A stretch of DNA of 64,000 nt from Sphingomonas suaedae (GTDB taxonomy: Bacteria; Pseudomonadota; Alphaproteobacteria; Sphingomonadales; Sphingomonadaceae), in the NCBI RefSeq assembly GCF_007833215.1, contig NZ_CP042239.1:3966001-4030000 (forward strand), given 5' to 3'. The notes beneath the pieces were generated by a model. The model saw only the letters and a program-made list of their open reading frames with translations. It did not search any database and was not told where the DNA came from. The first letter of the stretch is position 1; each line of letters begins with the position of its first letter. The position numbers and the translations under genes are program-made. Below are positions 52,899-61,344 of this stretch, one piece after another.

Positions 52899-53603
52899 TT
52901 ACCCCTTCGTCACCGCCGCAGTCTGTCCGAACAACACCTTCTTCTGTTCGTCGGTCATTGCCGGATTGCCCGGGCGCACCTCTTCGCCCTTGGCATAGGC
53001 CCGCACCGTCCCCGGCCGCGCGCCGACCGCCTCGAACCAGCGCTTCACATGCGCGAAATCATCCAGGTTCTGACCCTGCGCCTCATACGGGACGATCCAC
53101 GGATAGATCGCCATGTCCGCGATCGAATACGCCTCGCCTCCGACAAACGGCTTGCCTGCCAGCTGCCGGTCGAGCACGCCGTACAGCCGGTTGGTCTCGT
53201 CGATATAGCGCTTCTGGGCGTACGGAATCTGCTCGGGCGCATAGCGGTTGAAATGGTGGTTCTGCCCCGCCATCGGCCCCAGCCCGCCCATCTGCCACAT
53301 CAGCCATTGCATCTGGACGATCTTGTCGCGCTGTTCGGGACCGAAAAAGCGGCCGATCTTGTTGGCGAGATAGAGCAGGATCGCCCCGCTCTCGAACACG
53401 CTGATCGGCTCGCCGCCATCTGCGGGTTCGTGATCGACGATCGCGGGCATCCGGTTGTTGGGCGCGATCTTCAGGAAATCGGGCTTGAACTGCTCGCCCT
53501 GGCCCATGTTAACCGGATGGATGGTGTAGGGGAGGCCAGCCTCCTCCAGAAACAGCGTGATCTTGTGGCCATTCGGCGTCGGCCAATAGTGCAGGTCGAT
53601 CAT
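52899..53603 (-). CDS. glutathione S-transferase, Nu-class-like (YfcG/YghU type)
   Basis: I chose ATG at 53603 (MIDLHYWPTPNGHKIT), nine bases after a GGAG site. The 234-residue protein matches the Nu/Ure2p-like GST group: WPTPNGHKITLFLEEAG, VNMGQGEQFKPDFLKIAPNN, the glutathione contact VFESGAILLYLANK, and C-terminal YSIADMAIYPWIV. E. coli YfcG is a disulfide-bond reductase using glutathione, so a reductase or peroxidase role is plausible. It is convergent with the SDR gene and divergent from the GPH transporter gene. Confidence 0.93.
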   Translation of the reverse strand: MIDLHYWPTPNGHKITLFLEEAGLPYTIHPVNMGQGEQFKPDFLKIAPNNRMPAIVDHEPADGGEPISVFESGAILLYLANKIGRFFGPEQRDKIVQMQWLMWQMGGLGPMAGQNHHFNRYAPEQIPYAQKRYIDETNRLYGVLDRQLAGKPFVGGEAYSIADMAIYPWIVPYEAQGQNLDDFAHVKRWFEAVGARPGTVRAYAKGEEVRPGNPAMTDEQKKVLFGQTAAVTKG

Positions 53604-53776
53604 GATCGGCATCTCCGTCAGGTTGGCGCCACAAATGGGGTGCGCCCGCTGACGCGCAACCGGGGAGCGATCGCACCGGATGCGCCGGGGCACGCCACCA
53701 CATGACGCGCTTGACGTGATGCGATGCATACCGCAAGTTCGAAATCGACCGCGCGAGACGGTCGAGGAGGATGAGG

Positions 53777-55309
53777 ATGGCGACAACGCTCCATGAAGCC
53801 GGGTCGGTGACCGGCACGTCTGCAGCAGGAGCGACGGGCGTTCCGCCGATCACGCTGCGTACCCGGGTCAGCTATGGGTCGGGCGCGATCGCCAACGGCA
53901 TCAAGAACGCTGCCTTCACCACCTATCTGCTGTTCTTCTACAGCCAGATCATCGGCGTGCCTGCGGGTATCGTTTCCGCCGCGGTCGCGCTGACCCTGCT
54001 GGTCGATGCGGTCGCCGATCCGCTGATCGGCCGCTGGTCGGACATGACGCGCAGCCGCTGGGGACGGCGTCACCCGTTCATCTATGGCGCGGCGTTCCCC
54101 ACCGCCTTTTTCTTCCTGCTCGCCTGGTTCCCGCCGCAGGGGATGAGCGATTTCCAGATGGGCATATGGATCTTCGCTACCGCCTCGCTCACCCGCGTGT
54201 CGATCAGCGCGTTCGAGATCAACACTTCGGCGATGACGCCGGAACTGACCCAGGATTATCGCGAACGCACCCGGCTGTTCTCGCTGCGCTGGTGGTTCGG
54301 CTATGCGGGCACCTATCTGTTTACCGCGATCTGTCTCACCACCTTCTTCGCCGCGACTCCCGAATATCCGCGCGGCCAGCTCAATCCGGCGGGCTATCCG
54401 GGCTTTGCCATGGCGGGCGGAGTGACGATTCTTGCCGCGATCCTGATCTGTGGGATCGGCACCCATAACCGCATCCCCTATCTCCGCCAGGCGCCCGTCC
54501 GGGCCGAGCCGCTCAAGCTGATGGGGCATCTGCGCGAGATGGGATCGGCGCTGCGCAACCGCGCATTCCTCTCGATCTTCGGCTTTGGCGTGCTCAAATA
54601 TTCGGCGATCGGACTGTACAGCGCGACGACGCTGTTTTTCCTCACCTATCTCTACGAATTGGGCGCAACGCAGGTCGCGATCCTGACCATCGACAGCTTC
54701 GTCGCCGCGACCATCGCCGCGCCGCTCGCGCCGGTCATGTCCGCATGGCTCGGCAAGCGGACCAGCTCGATGCTCTTTGCGGTGGTGGGCGTGTCGATCG
54801 GCCTGACCCCGTTGTTCCTTGCCTATAATGGCTGGTTCTTCGCCCCGGGCGATCCGTGGCTGGTGCCGACATTGTTCGCGATCGGCGCGCTCTATGGCGC
54901 AATGGTCGCGATCTCGCTCATCAACACCAGTTCGATGCTGGCCGACGTGGTCGAGGACAGCGCGCTCAAGACCGGGCGGCACGAGGCGGGGATCTTCTTC
55001 TCGGCCGCCAGCTTCATGCAGCAATGTTCGACCGCGATCGGCATCTTCCTTGCCGGGCGGTTGCTGGTCTGGTCCGATTTCCCCGCCAAACCTGCGCCCG
55101 GGACGGTGAGCGACGAGGCGATCCGCAGCCTCGTCATCCATTACATCCCATGTTCGATCGGGCTGTGGACGCTCGGCGCGCTGATCCTGCTCTTTTACCC
55201 GATTACCAAGGCGAAGCACGAAGCCAATGTCGCGGCGCTGCAGGCGCGCGAAGCGGAGGCCCGGGCGGTCGAGATGGACAATTCGGCGCTGCTCGGCCCG
55301 GCGCGCTGA
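53777..55309 (+). CDS. GPH-family (MelB-like) cation symporter, MFS superfamily
   Basis: I chose ATG at 53777, six bases after GAGGAGG; the ATG at 53771 directly abuts that site. The 510-residue membrane protein has the GPH/MelB features: YGSGAIANGIKNAAFTTYLL, DAVADPLIGRWSDMTRSRWG and GRRHPFIYGA in the first loop (Asp residues for cation binding). About 12 membrane helices are visible. MelB relatives move sugars or other glycosides with Na+ or H+. In sphingomonads, similar proteins often lie next to acyl-CoA or steroid/terpenoid catabolic genes, so a lipid-like substrate is possible. The acyl-CoA dehydrogenase gene starts 80 bases later. Confidence 0.88.
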   Translation: MATTLHEAGSVTGTSAAGATGVPPITLRTRVSYGSGAIANGIKNAAFTTYLLFFYSQIIGVPAGIVSAAVALTLLVDAVADPLIGRWSDMTRSRWGRRHPFIYGAAFPTAFFFLLAWFPPQGMSDFQMGIWIFATASLTRVSISAFEINTSAMTPELTQDYRERTRLFSLRWWFGYAGTYLFTAICLTTFFAATPEYPRGQLNPAGYPGFAMAGGVTILAAILICGIGTHNRIPYLRQAPVRAEPLKLMGHLREMGSALRNRAFLSIFGFGVLKYSAIGLYSATTLFFLTYLYELGATQVAILTIDSFVAATIAAPLAPVMSAWLGKRTSSMLFAVVGVSIGLTPLFLAYNGWFFAPGDPWLVPTLFAIGALYGAMVAISLINTSSMLADVVEDSALKTGRHEAGIFFSAASFMQQCSTAIGIFLAGRLLVWSDFPAKPAPGTVSDEAIRSLVIHYIPCSIGLWTLGALILLFYPITKAKHEANVAALQAREAEARAVEMDNSALLGPAR

Positions 55310-55389
55310 ACAGGGATTGACGCGACTCGGTCCATACCGCACATTCAAAATATGATAGCGCCGCTGGCGCTGGTTGAGGAGTATTTTTG

Positions 55390-56604
55390 ATGGCAACGCT
55401 GGCCGAGCCCGAAACCGGGGCAGACTCGCTCGAGGCGTTCCGGGCGGAAGTGCGCGAGTGGCTCGCGGCGAACTTCCCGGCTTCGCTCAAGGGCAAGGAC
55501 AATTCGATGTCCGCGGTAGAGGGGCCGACGCAGGAGGCCCCCGAACAGGCCGCCTGGCGCAAGGCGATGGGCGAGAAGGGGTGGGGCGTCCCGACCTGGC
55601 CCGCCGAATATGGCGGCGGTGGCCTTTCCCGCGCACAGGCAAAGGTCCTTCAGGAGGAAATGGCCCGCGCGGGTGCGTGGAACCCCATCGGCGGGATGGG
55701 CGTGATGATGTTCGGCCCGACGCTGCTGGAATATGGCAATGAGGCGCAGAAGCGCGAGCATATCCCCGCGATTGCCAAGGGCGAAGTGCGCTGGTGCCAG
55801 GGCTATAGCGAGCCGAACGCAGGTTCCGACCTCGCCAACCTCCAGACCTTTGCCGAGGACAAGGGCGACCATTATCTGGTCAACGGGCAGAAGACCTGGA
55901 CCAGCGGCGGGCAATGGGCGCACAAATGCTTCGCGATCGTCCGCACCGACAAGACGCAGAAACAGGGCGGCATCACCTTCCTGTTGATCGACATGGATTC
56001 GCCCGGGGTCGAGGTGAAGCCGATCCAGATGATCAGCGGCATGTCGCCCTTTTGCGAAACCTTCTTCACCAATGTGAAGGTGCCCAAGGAAAACCGCGTC
56101 GGCGAGGAAGGGCAGGGCTGGACGATCGGCAAGCGCCTGCTCCAGCATGAGCGCACCAATTTGTCGGGTGGCGGTTCCGCCTTCCGCGTGTCCGGGCCAT
56201 CTTTGGCCGACATCGCCAAGAAATATGTCGGCGCGGACGATCAGGGCCGCGTCGCCGACCCCGATCTGCGCGCGCGGATCGCCAAGTTCGAGATGGACTG
56301 GCGCGCCTTCCTGCTCACCGCGATGCGCGTGCAGGCGGAGAGCAAGGCGGTGGGCGGCGTGTCCGAAGTCTCGTCGATCCTCAAGACCGTCGGCACCAAG
56401 CTGGGGCAGGAGCGCGCCGAGCTGATGATCGAGATCCAGGGGCTTCAGGGTCTGGGCTGGGAGGGTGAAGGCTTCACCCCGCAGGAGATTCAGGGCGTGC
56501 GCGCGTGGCTCTTCGGCAAGGCGACGACCATTTATGGCGGGTCGACCGAAATCCAGAACAATGTGATCGCCAAGCGCATCCTGGGGATGCTGGATCATCA
56601 GTAA
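55390..56604 (+). CDS. acyl-CoA dehydrogenase family protein (larger of an adjacent pair)
   Basis: The start is ATG at 55390 (MATLAEPETGADSLEAF), nine bases after GAGGAG. The 404-residue flavoprotein shows RWCQGYSEPNAGSDLANLQT and VNGQKTWTSGGQWAHKCFAI of the FAD/substrate region, FFTNVKVPKENRVGEEGQGW, and the C-terminal TTIYGGSTEIQNNVIAKRI. At the classic catalytic Glu position it has Gly (YGGSTE); a Glu in QHERTN on the central helix may be the base, as in the isovaleryl/long-chain subgroup. It introduces a double bond into an acyl-CoA. A smaller dehydrogenase gene follows 128 bases later, suggesting a heteromeric enzyme. Confidence 0.94.
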   Translation: MATLAEPETGADSLEAFRAEVREWLAANFPASLKGKDNSMSAVEGPTQEAPEQAAWRKAMGEKGWGVPTWPAEYGGGGLSRAQAKVLQEEMARAGAWNPIGGMGVMMFGPTLLEYGNEAQKREHIPAIAKGEVRWCQGYSEPNAGSDLANLQTFAEDKGDHYLVNGQKTWTSGGQWAHKCFAIVRTDKTQKQGGITFLLIDMDSPGVEVKPIQMISGMSPFCETFFTNVKVPKENRVGEEGQGWTIGKRLLQHERTNLSGGGSAFRVSGPSLADIAKKYVGADDQGRVADPDLRARIAKFEMDWRAFLLTAMRVQAESKAVGGVSEVSSILKTVGTKLGQERAELMIEIQGLQGLGWEGEGFTPQEIQGVRAWLFGKATTIYGGSTEIQNNVIAKRILGMLDHQ

Positions 56605-56609
56605 CATAG

Positions 56610-56724
56610 CCCTCTCCCCTTCAGGGGAGAGGGTTGGGAGAGGGGCAGTCCGTAACCACAAATGCAAGGGCCGGCGATGAGAGACTGCCCCTCTCCCCGG
56701 CCCTCTCCCCTGAAGGGGAGAGGG
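56610..56724. repeat. type E palindromic repeat between the two acyl-CoA dehydrogenase genes
   Basis: CCCTCTCCCCTTCAGGGGAG and CCCTCTCCCCTGAAGGGGAG stand at the two ends, each a hairpin itself. A longer inverted pair (GAGAGGGGCAGTC / GACTGCCCCTCTCC) lies between them. The right end, GGGAGAGGGAG, sits six bases before ATG 56733 and appears to provide the ribosome-binding site of the second dehydrogenase gene. Confidence 0.82.
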
Positions 56725-56732
56725 AGTTTGAG

Positions 56733-57803
56733 ATGGCCGTTCTGACCGAAGAACAGACGATGCTGCGCGACATGGCGCGCGACTGGGCGAGCAACGAGAG
56801 CCCGGTCACCGCGTGGCGCAAGATCCGCGATGCCAATACCGCGACGGGTTACGACCCCGCCGCCTATGCGACGATGGCCGAAATGGGCTGGACCGGGGTG
56901 ATCATCCCCGAGGCGCACGGTGGCAGCGATTTCGGCTGGCTGAGCCTGGGGCTGGTGATCGAGGAACTGGGCAAGACCATGGCCGCCAGCCCGATCGCGG
57001 CATCCGCAGTCGCGGCGTCGGCGATCCTGCTGGGCGGGAACGACGCGCAAAAGGACGCCTATCTGCCCCGCATCGCGAGTGGCGAACTGGTCGCGACGCT
57101 CGCCGTTGACGAAGGGCCGCGCCATGATCCTTCGGTGATCACGGCCAAGGTTGAGGACGGAAAGCTGAGCGGTACGAAGGCATTCGTTGCCGAGGGCGAC
57201 AGCGCAGGACTGTTCGTGGTGGCCGCGACCGATGGCCTCTATCTTGTCGCGGCGGGGGAGGGCGTGTCTGTGGATCGCCGCCATCTCGTCGATTTCCGCA
57301 GCCATGCGCAGATGACGTTCGACGGCGCGCCTGCCGACAAGCTCGCTTCCGGAGGTGCCGATCTGCTGGAGGCGGTGCTCGATCGCGCTGCGGTGCTCGC
57401 CGCGGCCGAGATGCTCGGCATGGCCGGGCAGGCGTTCGACACCACGCTGGCCTATCTCAAACAGCGGGTGCAGTTTGGACAGGTACTCGCGACCTTTCAG
57501 GCGCTGCAGCATCGCATGGCCAATTTGTTCAGCGACATCGAACTCATGCGTTCCGCCGTCGAGGCGGGGTTGTCCGCAATCGATCGCGGGGGGGACACCC
57601 GCCAGGCGGCCTCGCTCGCCAAGGCCAAGGCGAACGAGGTAGGTCATCTGATGAGCCGGGAGCTGATCCAGCTGCATGGCGGCATCGGCATGACCGACGA
57701 ATATGATGCTGGCTTTTACCTCAAGCGGATGCGGGTGCTGGAACAACTCTGGGGCAATACCGCCTTTCACCGCGAACGGTTCGCGCGGCTGAGCGGGTTT
57801 TAG
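56733..57803 (+). CDS. acyl-CoA dehydrogenase family protein (smaller of the pair)
   Basis: ATG 56733 (MAVLTEEQTMLRDMARDW) follows a ribosome site that lies in the type E repeat. The 356-residue protein is shorter than typical 380-400-residue members. N-terminal helices and GWTGVIIPEAHGGSDFGWLS are clear, the middle beta domain is reduced (VATLAVDEGPRHDPSVITAK), and the C-terminus has LGMAGQAFDTTLAYLKQRVQ FG-type sequence and ELIQLHGGIGMTDEYDAG. No catalytic Glu equivalent to YEGT is seen. This is the pattern of the partner subunit in alpha2-beta2 acyl-CoA dehydrogenases known from steroid side-chain degradation. Heteromer formation is inferred. Confidence 0.92.
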   Translation: MAVLTEEQTMLRDMARDWASNESPVTAWRKIRDANTATGYDPAAYATMAEMGWTGVIIPEAHGGSDFGWLSLGLVIEELGKTMAASPIAASAVAASAILLGGNDAQKDAYLPRIASGELVATLAVDEGPRHDPSVITAKVEDGKLSGTKAFVAEGDSAGLFVVAATDGLYLVAAGEGVSVDRRHLVDFRSHAQMTFDGAPADKLASGGADLLEAVLDRAAVLAAAEMLGMAGQAFDTTLAYLKQRVQFGQVLATFQALQHRMANLFSDIELMRSAVEAGLSAIDRGGDTRQAASLAKAKANEVGHLMSRELIQLHGGIGMTDEYDAGFYLKRMRVLEQLWGNTAFHRERFARLSGF

Positions 57804-57814
57804 GGTCGTTCCCC

Positions 57815-57999
57815 ATTCCTCCCCTGAGCTTGCTCAGGGGAGGGGGACCGCTCGCGAAGCGAGTGGTGGAGGGGCGGCCGCGTAGACGGCCGGGGCAGTT
57901 CGGCAAAATTCAGCATCTCGACAAAAATCCGCCGTCTGCGCGGCGGCCCCTCCGTCATCGCTGCGCGATGCCACCTCCCCTGCGGGGCAGGGGAGGAAT
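57815..57999. repeat. type D palindromic repeat, copy 2
   Basis: Ends ATTCCTCCCCTGAGC and GGGCAGGGGAGGAAT are inverted. It parallels copy 1 (48859-49027) throughout, in the same orientation. It differs by about 18 additional bases near the centre (around CAGCATCTCGACAAAAAT). It lies 11 bases after the second dehydrogenase gene and may end that transcript. Confidence 0.85.
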
Positions 58000-58296
58000 G
58001 CGCGGCAGAGTCTGATCGGAAGCCATGTCCTACTTCCCCCTTGCGGGGAAGGATTATTGGTACTGATCGAGCCTTTCTCGCATCTGCGGCAGATAATCGC
58101 ACAGTTTAGAATAATGGTTTAGCATACCCGCTAACGATTGCCTCGCCTTCAAACCAGGCGTGACTTCCATGTTACAGCTACGGATAGGTGGCGTTTCGCA
58201 ACGGTTTTGTCCTCTTGACCCAAGCTATGAGAATCGATCTATTCGAGTTTACGGTATGGAACCGCAGAGCGTTTCGGCCGAACGGGAGTGGGATCT
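58000..58296 (+). promoter_or_regulatory. gene-free leader with candidate promoter of the TonB receptor gene
   Basis: This stretch has no convincing gene and is less GC-rich than its surroundings, as expected for a promoter. TTGACC (58215-58220) and TCTATT (58238-58243) are spaced by 17 bases and could be -35 and -10 elements, 54 bases before ATG 58297. No riboswitch or clear operator was recognised. Confidence 0.35.
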
Positions 58297-61251
58297 ATGA
58301 AGAAGCAGCTTTTGGTGGCGTGCGGTGTCTCCGCGCTGGCGATCGGGGGGCTTTCGCCAGCCTTTGCGCAGGACTCCGAAGAAACCGAAATCGTCATCAC
58401 CGGATCGTTGATCGCCGGTACGCCCGAGGATGCGGCGCTGCCGGTCGATGTGATCGGCGCCGAGGAACTGGCCAAGCAGGGCAACCCTTCAACGCTCGAT
58501 CTGGTCAAGGCGCTGCCAAGTTCGAGCGCGTCGCTGGGCGATGCCAACCAGTTCGACAGCCGCTCGCAGGGCGCAGAGGGTATCGCCACGGTGAATTTGC
58601 GCGGCCTCAGCCCGCAGCGCACGCTGGTGCTGCTCAACTCGAAGCGGCTCGCGACCTCGGGCAACGGCGTGCCGGCGGTCGATATCAACCTGTTGCCCCA
58701 GGCCGCGATCGGCCGCGTCGAAGTGCTCAAGGATGGCGCGGCGGCGACCTATGGGTCGGAGGCGATTGCGGGCGTGGTGAACTTCATCACCCGCACCAAC
58801 CAGCGCGGGTTCAACGTCGCCGGCAGCTGGCGCTTCATCGACGGGTCGGACGGCGATGTCGACGCGTCGATCAGCTATGGCCATGTCGGTGACAATTTCC
58901 GCGTGCTGTTCGCGGCGGGCTTCCAGAAACGCGGCCAGCTGATGGCCAAGGAACGCGACTGGGCGATCCGTCCCTATGAAGAAAACCCCCAGGGCGGGTG
59001 GACCGGTGGCGGCAACCCCGCAAACTTCCTGTTCCTGGGCGCGACCGGATCGCCGGTGTCGGGGATCGTCGCCGACACCGCCTGCGCGCCGCTCGGCGGC
59101 TATGTCGGCGCCGATGCGCGCTGCTACAACCAATATTCGGTCTATGACAATCTGGTCGAGCTTGAAAAGCGCGGCCAGGCATTTGTCGATTTCGAATGGG
59201 ACGTTGCGCCATCGACGACGTTCCAGGTCACCGCCCTTTATGGCCGGACGACCGTCCCGCATTACCTGACGTCGCCCTCCTATCTGCTGACCCAGCCGCC
59301 ATCGTCGGTGGCGATAGCGGGCACGCCCTGGGCGCCGTTCGGGGCGCTGCTCAACGCCGGCTTTTTCGTGCCCAGCGCCAATCCGGGTCTCGCCGCCTAT
59401 CGCGCGGCCAACCCAACTCCGGCGGGTGCGGGCGTGCTGTTCCCGACATTGTTGTTCCGCCCCTATCTGCTCGGCGGAAATCCTTCGACTTTGGGCGACG
59501 AATCCGAACCGGGTTCGGCGCGCGGTATGCGCAAGAGCGAGTCGACCCGCCTGACCGCCGAACTGCGTGGTGAGGTCGCCGATGGGCTGAACTACAACCT
59601 CAACCTGACCTATCACAATTACTACCGCTATATCGACGGCTACGACTCCTATGGCGATCGCGTCCAGCGGGCGCTGCTGGGCTTTGGCGGGCCGAACTGC
59701 ACGGGATCGACGCCGGGCGCCAATGGCTGTCTGTGGTTCAACCCATTCGGCAATGCGGTGTCGGTGAACGCGGCTACGGGCGATACCAACCCGGTGGCGA
59801 ACGGCCCGAGGAACACCGCCGAGCTGACCGATTGGTTTTTCGTCCGATCGAATACCAAGGTCGACACGAACCTGTTCGTTGCGGAAGGGTCGCTGAGCGG
59901 CGGCACCGGCATTTCGCTGCCCGGTGGGGAGGTGCAATTCGGTGTCGGCGCGCAATATCGCGATCAGTCCATCTCCGGCCGCTATGGTGCGAACAACAAT
60001 CTGGCGCAGAATCCCTGCCGCGAATCGCCGCTGAACGGCAACACCGATCCGACGGCCTGTGCGGGCGGTCGCGCACCCGCCGGTGCGCTGGGCTTCCTCG
60101 GCACCAATCTCGACTATGATCTCCAGGGCGACGTCTGGGCGGTCTATGGTGAGTTGCAGCTGCCGGTGTTCGACACGCTCAACATCCAGGTGGCCGCACG
60201 GTTCGAGGATTATGGCGGCGCGACGGGATCCACCTTTGATCCGCAGATCCGCGCGCGCTGGCAGGTGACCGACTGGCTGGCGCTGCGCGGCGGCTTCGGA
60301 ACGACGTTCCGCGCGCCGACGCTCAACCAGCTGGCACCGGGATCGATCACCGCGCTCCAGATCATCGATACGACCTTCCGCCCGATCGACGTGTTCGGCA
60401 ACCCGAACCTGGTGCCGGAAAGTTCCAAAAACTATGGCGGCGGCATTTTGCTCAACGCCGGTGGCTTCAGCGCCAGCCTCGATTATTATCGCTACGATAT
60501 CGAGGATGTGATCGTCAGCGATCCGCTGATCTCGATGGTCAACACCCTGTTCCCCAGCACCGGGGGCAATACCTGCGCCACGAATGCGGGCCTCGCGTCG
60601 CGCTTCACCTTCTCGACCGGCCCGTGCGACGCGACGACGACGCGTACTGCTATTTCGCGGGTCAAGACGTTCAACCAGAATGGCGCGTCGATCACCAATG
60701 AAGGCATCGATGCGGTGGTCGGCTATCGCTCGAACGATCTGTTCGGCAGCGATACGCGTTTCGGCATCGGCGGCAGCGTGACCTATACGTTGCAGAACCG
60801 GATCAGCGATATCTTCGTCGAAGGAACGCTGGTTCAGCCAGGCTATGACGGGGTCGGCCTGCTCAACTATCAGACCACGCTCTATCCGGTGCCGGAATGG
60901 AAGGGGCAGGCCTATCTGGAGCTGGGCACGGGTCCGGTCGATGCACGGCTGACCGCCACCTATATCGACGGGCTGTACGATCAGCGCGCCTATACGACCA
61001 CGGCGGGCGTCTATGGCCCCAATCCGGCGCTGGGCGGCGCGCGGGTGACCGACGGGGCGAATATCGACAGCTTCACCACGGTGGATTTCACGATCCAGTT
61101 CGCGATTACCGAAAGCGTGACCCTGTCCGGCAGCGTTTACAATCTGTTCGACCAGGACCCGCCCTTCGCCCGCGAGGACTATAATTACGAGCCCTTTGTC
61201 GGGAACCCCTTGGGCCGCAGCTTCAAGGTGGGCGTTTCTGCCAAATTCTGA
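58297..61251 (+). CDS. TonB-dependent outer-membrane receptor
   Basis: The start is ATG at 58297 (MKKQLLVACGVSALAIGG), with a GGGAG site; a GTG at 58288 is less likely. The 984-residue protein has a signal peptide ending PAFAQ and a TonB-box-like TEIVITGSLI. The plug has IATVNLRGLSPQRTLVLLNS and VEVLKDGAAATYGSEAIAGV. A long barrel ends in FKVGVSAKF with the terminal Phe. It should import a bulky organic nutrient using TonB energy. Its place between acyl-CoA genes and a spinster-like transporter suggests the same substrate path, but this is contextual. A strong terminator follows 12 bases after its stop. Confidence 0.95.
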   Translation: MKKQLLVACGVSALAIGGLSPAFAQDSEETEIVITGSLIAGTPEDAALPVDVIGAEELAKQGNPSTLDLVKALPSSSASLGDANQFDSRSQGAEGIATVNLRGLSPQRTLVLLNSKRLATSGNGVPAVDINLLPQAAIGRVEVLKDGAAATYGSEAIAGVVNFITRTNQRGFNVAGSWRFIDGSDGDVDASISYGHVGDNFRVLFAAGFQKRGQLMAKERDWAIRPYEENPQGGWTGGGNPANFLFLGATGSPVSGIVADTACAPLGGYVGADARCYNQYSVYDNLVELEKRGQAFVDFEWDVAPSTTFQVTALYGRTTVPHYLTSPSYLLTQPPSSVAIAGTPWAPFGALLNAGFFVPSANPGLAAYRAANPTPAGAGVLFPTLLFRPYLLGGNPSTLGDESEPGSARGMRKSESTRLTAELRGEVADGLNYNLNLTYHNYYRYIDGYDSYGDRVQRALLGFGGPNCTGSTPGANGCLWFNPFGNAVSVNAATGDTNPVANGPRNTAELTDWFFVRSNTKVDTNLFVAEGSLSGGTGISLPGGEVQFGVGAQYRDQSISGRYGANNNLAQNPCRESPLNGNTDPTACAGGRAPAGALGFLGTNLDYDLQGDVWAVYGELQLPVFDTLNIQVAARFEDYGGATGSTFDPQIRARWQVTDWLALRGGFGTTFRAPTLNQLAPGSITALQIIDTTFRPIDVFGNPNLVPESSKNYGGGILLNAGGFSASLDYYRYDIEDVIVSDPLISMVNTLFPSTGGNTCATNAGLASRFTFSTGPCDATTTRTAISRVKTFNQNGASITNEGIDAVVGYRSNDLFGSDTRFGIGGSVTYTLQNRISDIFVEGTLVQPGYDGVGLLNYQTTLYPVPEWKGQAYLELGTGPVDARLTATYIDGLYDQRAYTTTAGVYGPNPALGGARVTDGANIDSFTTVDFTIQFAITESVTLSGSVYNLFDQDPPFAREDYNYEPFVGNPLGRSFKVGVSAKF

Positions 61252-61263
61252 AGGCGGTCCTGA

Positions 61264-61306
61264 CGGGGCCTCGCCGCGCGGGGAACGCGGCGAGGCCCCG
61301 CTTTTA
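61264..61306 (+). terminator. intrinsic terminator of the TonB receptor gene
   Basis: CGGGGCCTCGCCGCG and CGCGGCGAGGCCCCG form a perfect 15-bp stem with a seven-base loop, followed by CTTTTA. It begins 12 bases after the receptor stop, so the downstream MFS gene probably has its own promoter or relies on read-through. Confidence 0.85.
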
Positions 61307-61344
61307 TGTGAACGGGCGCCCGCCCGCGTGATGGAGTGATGCGT

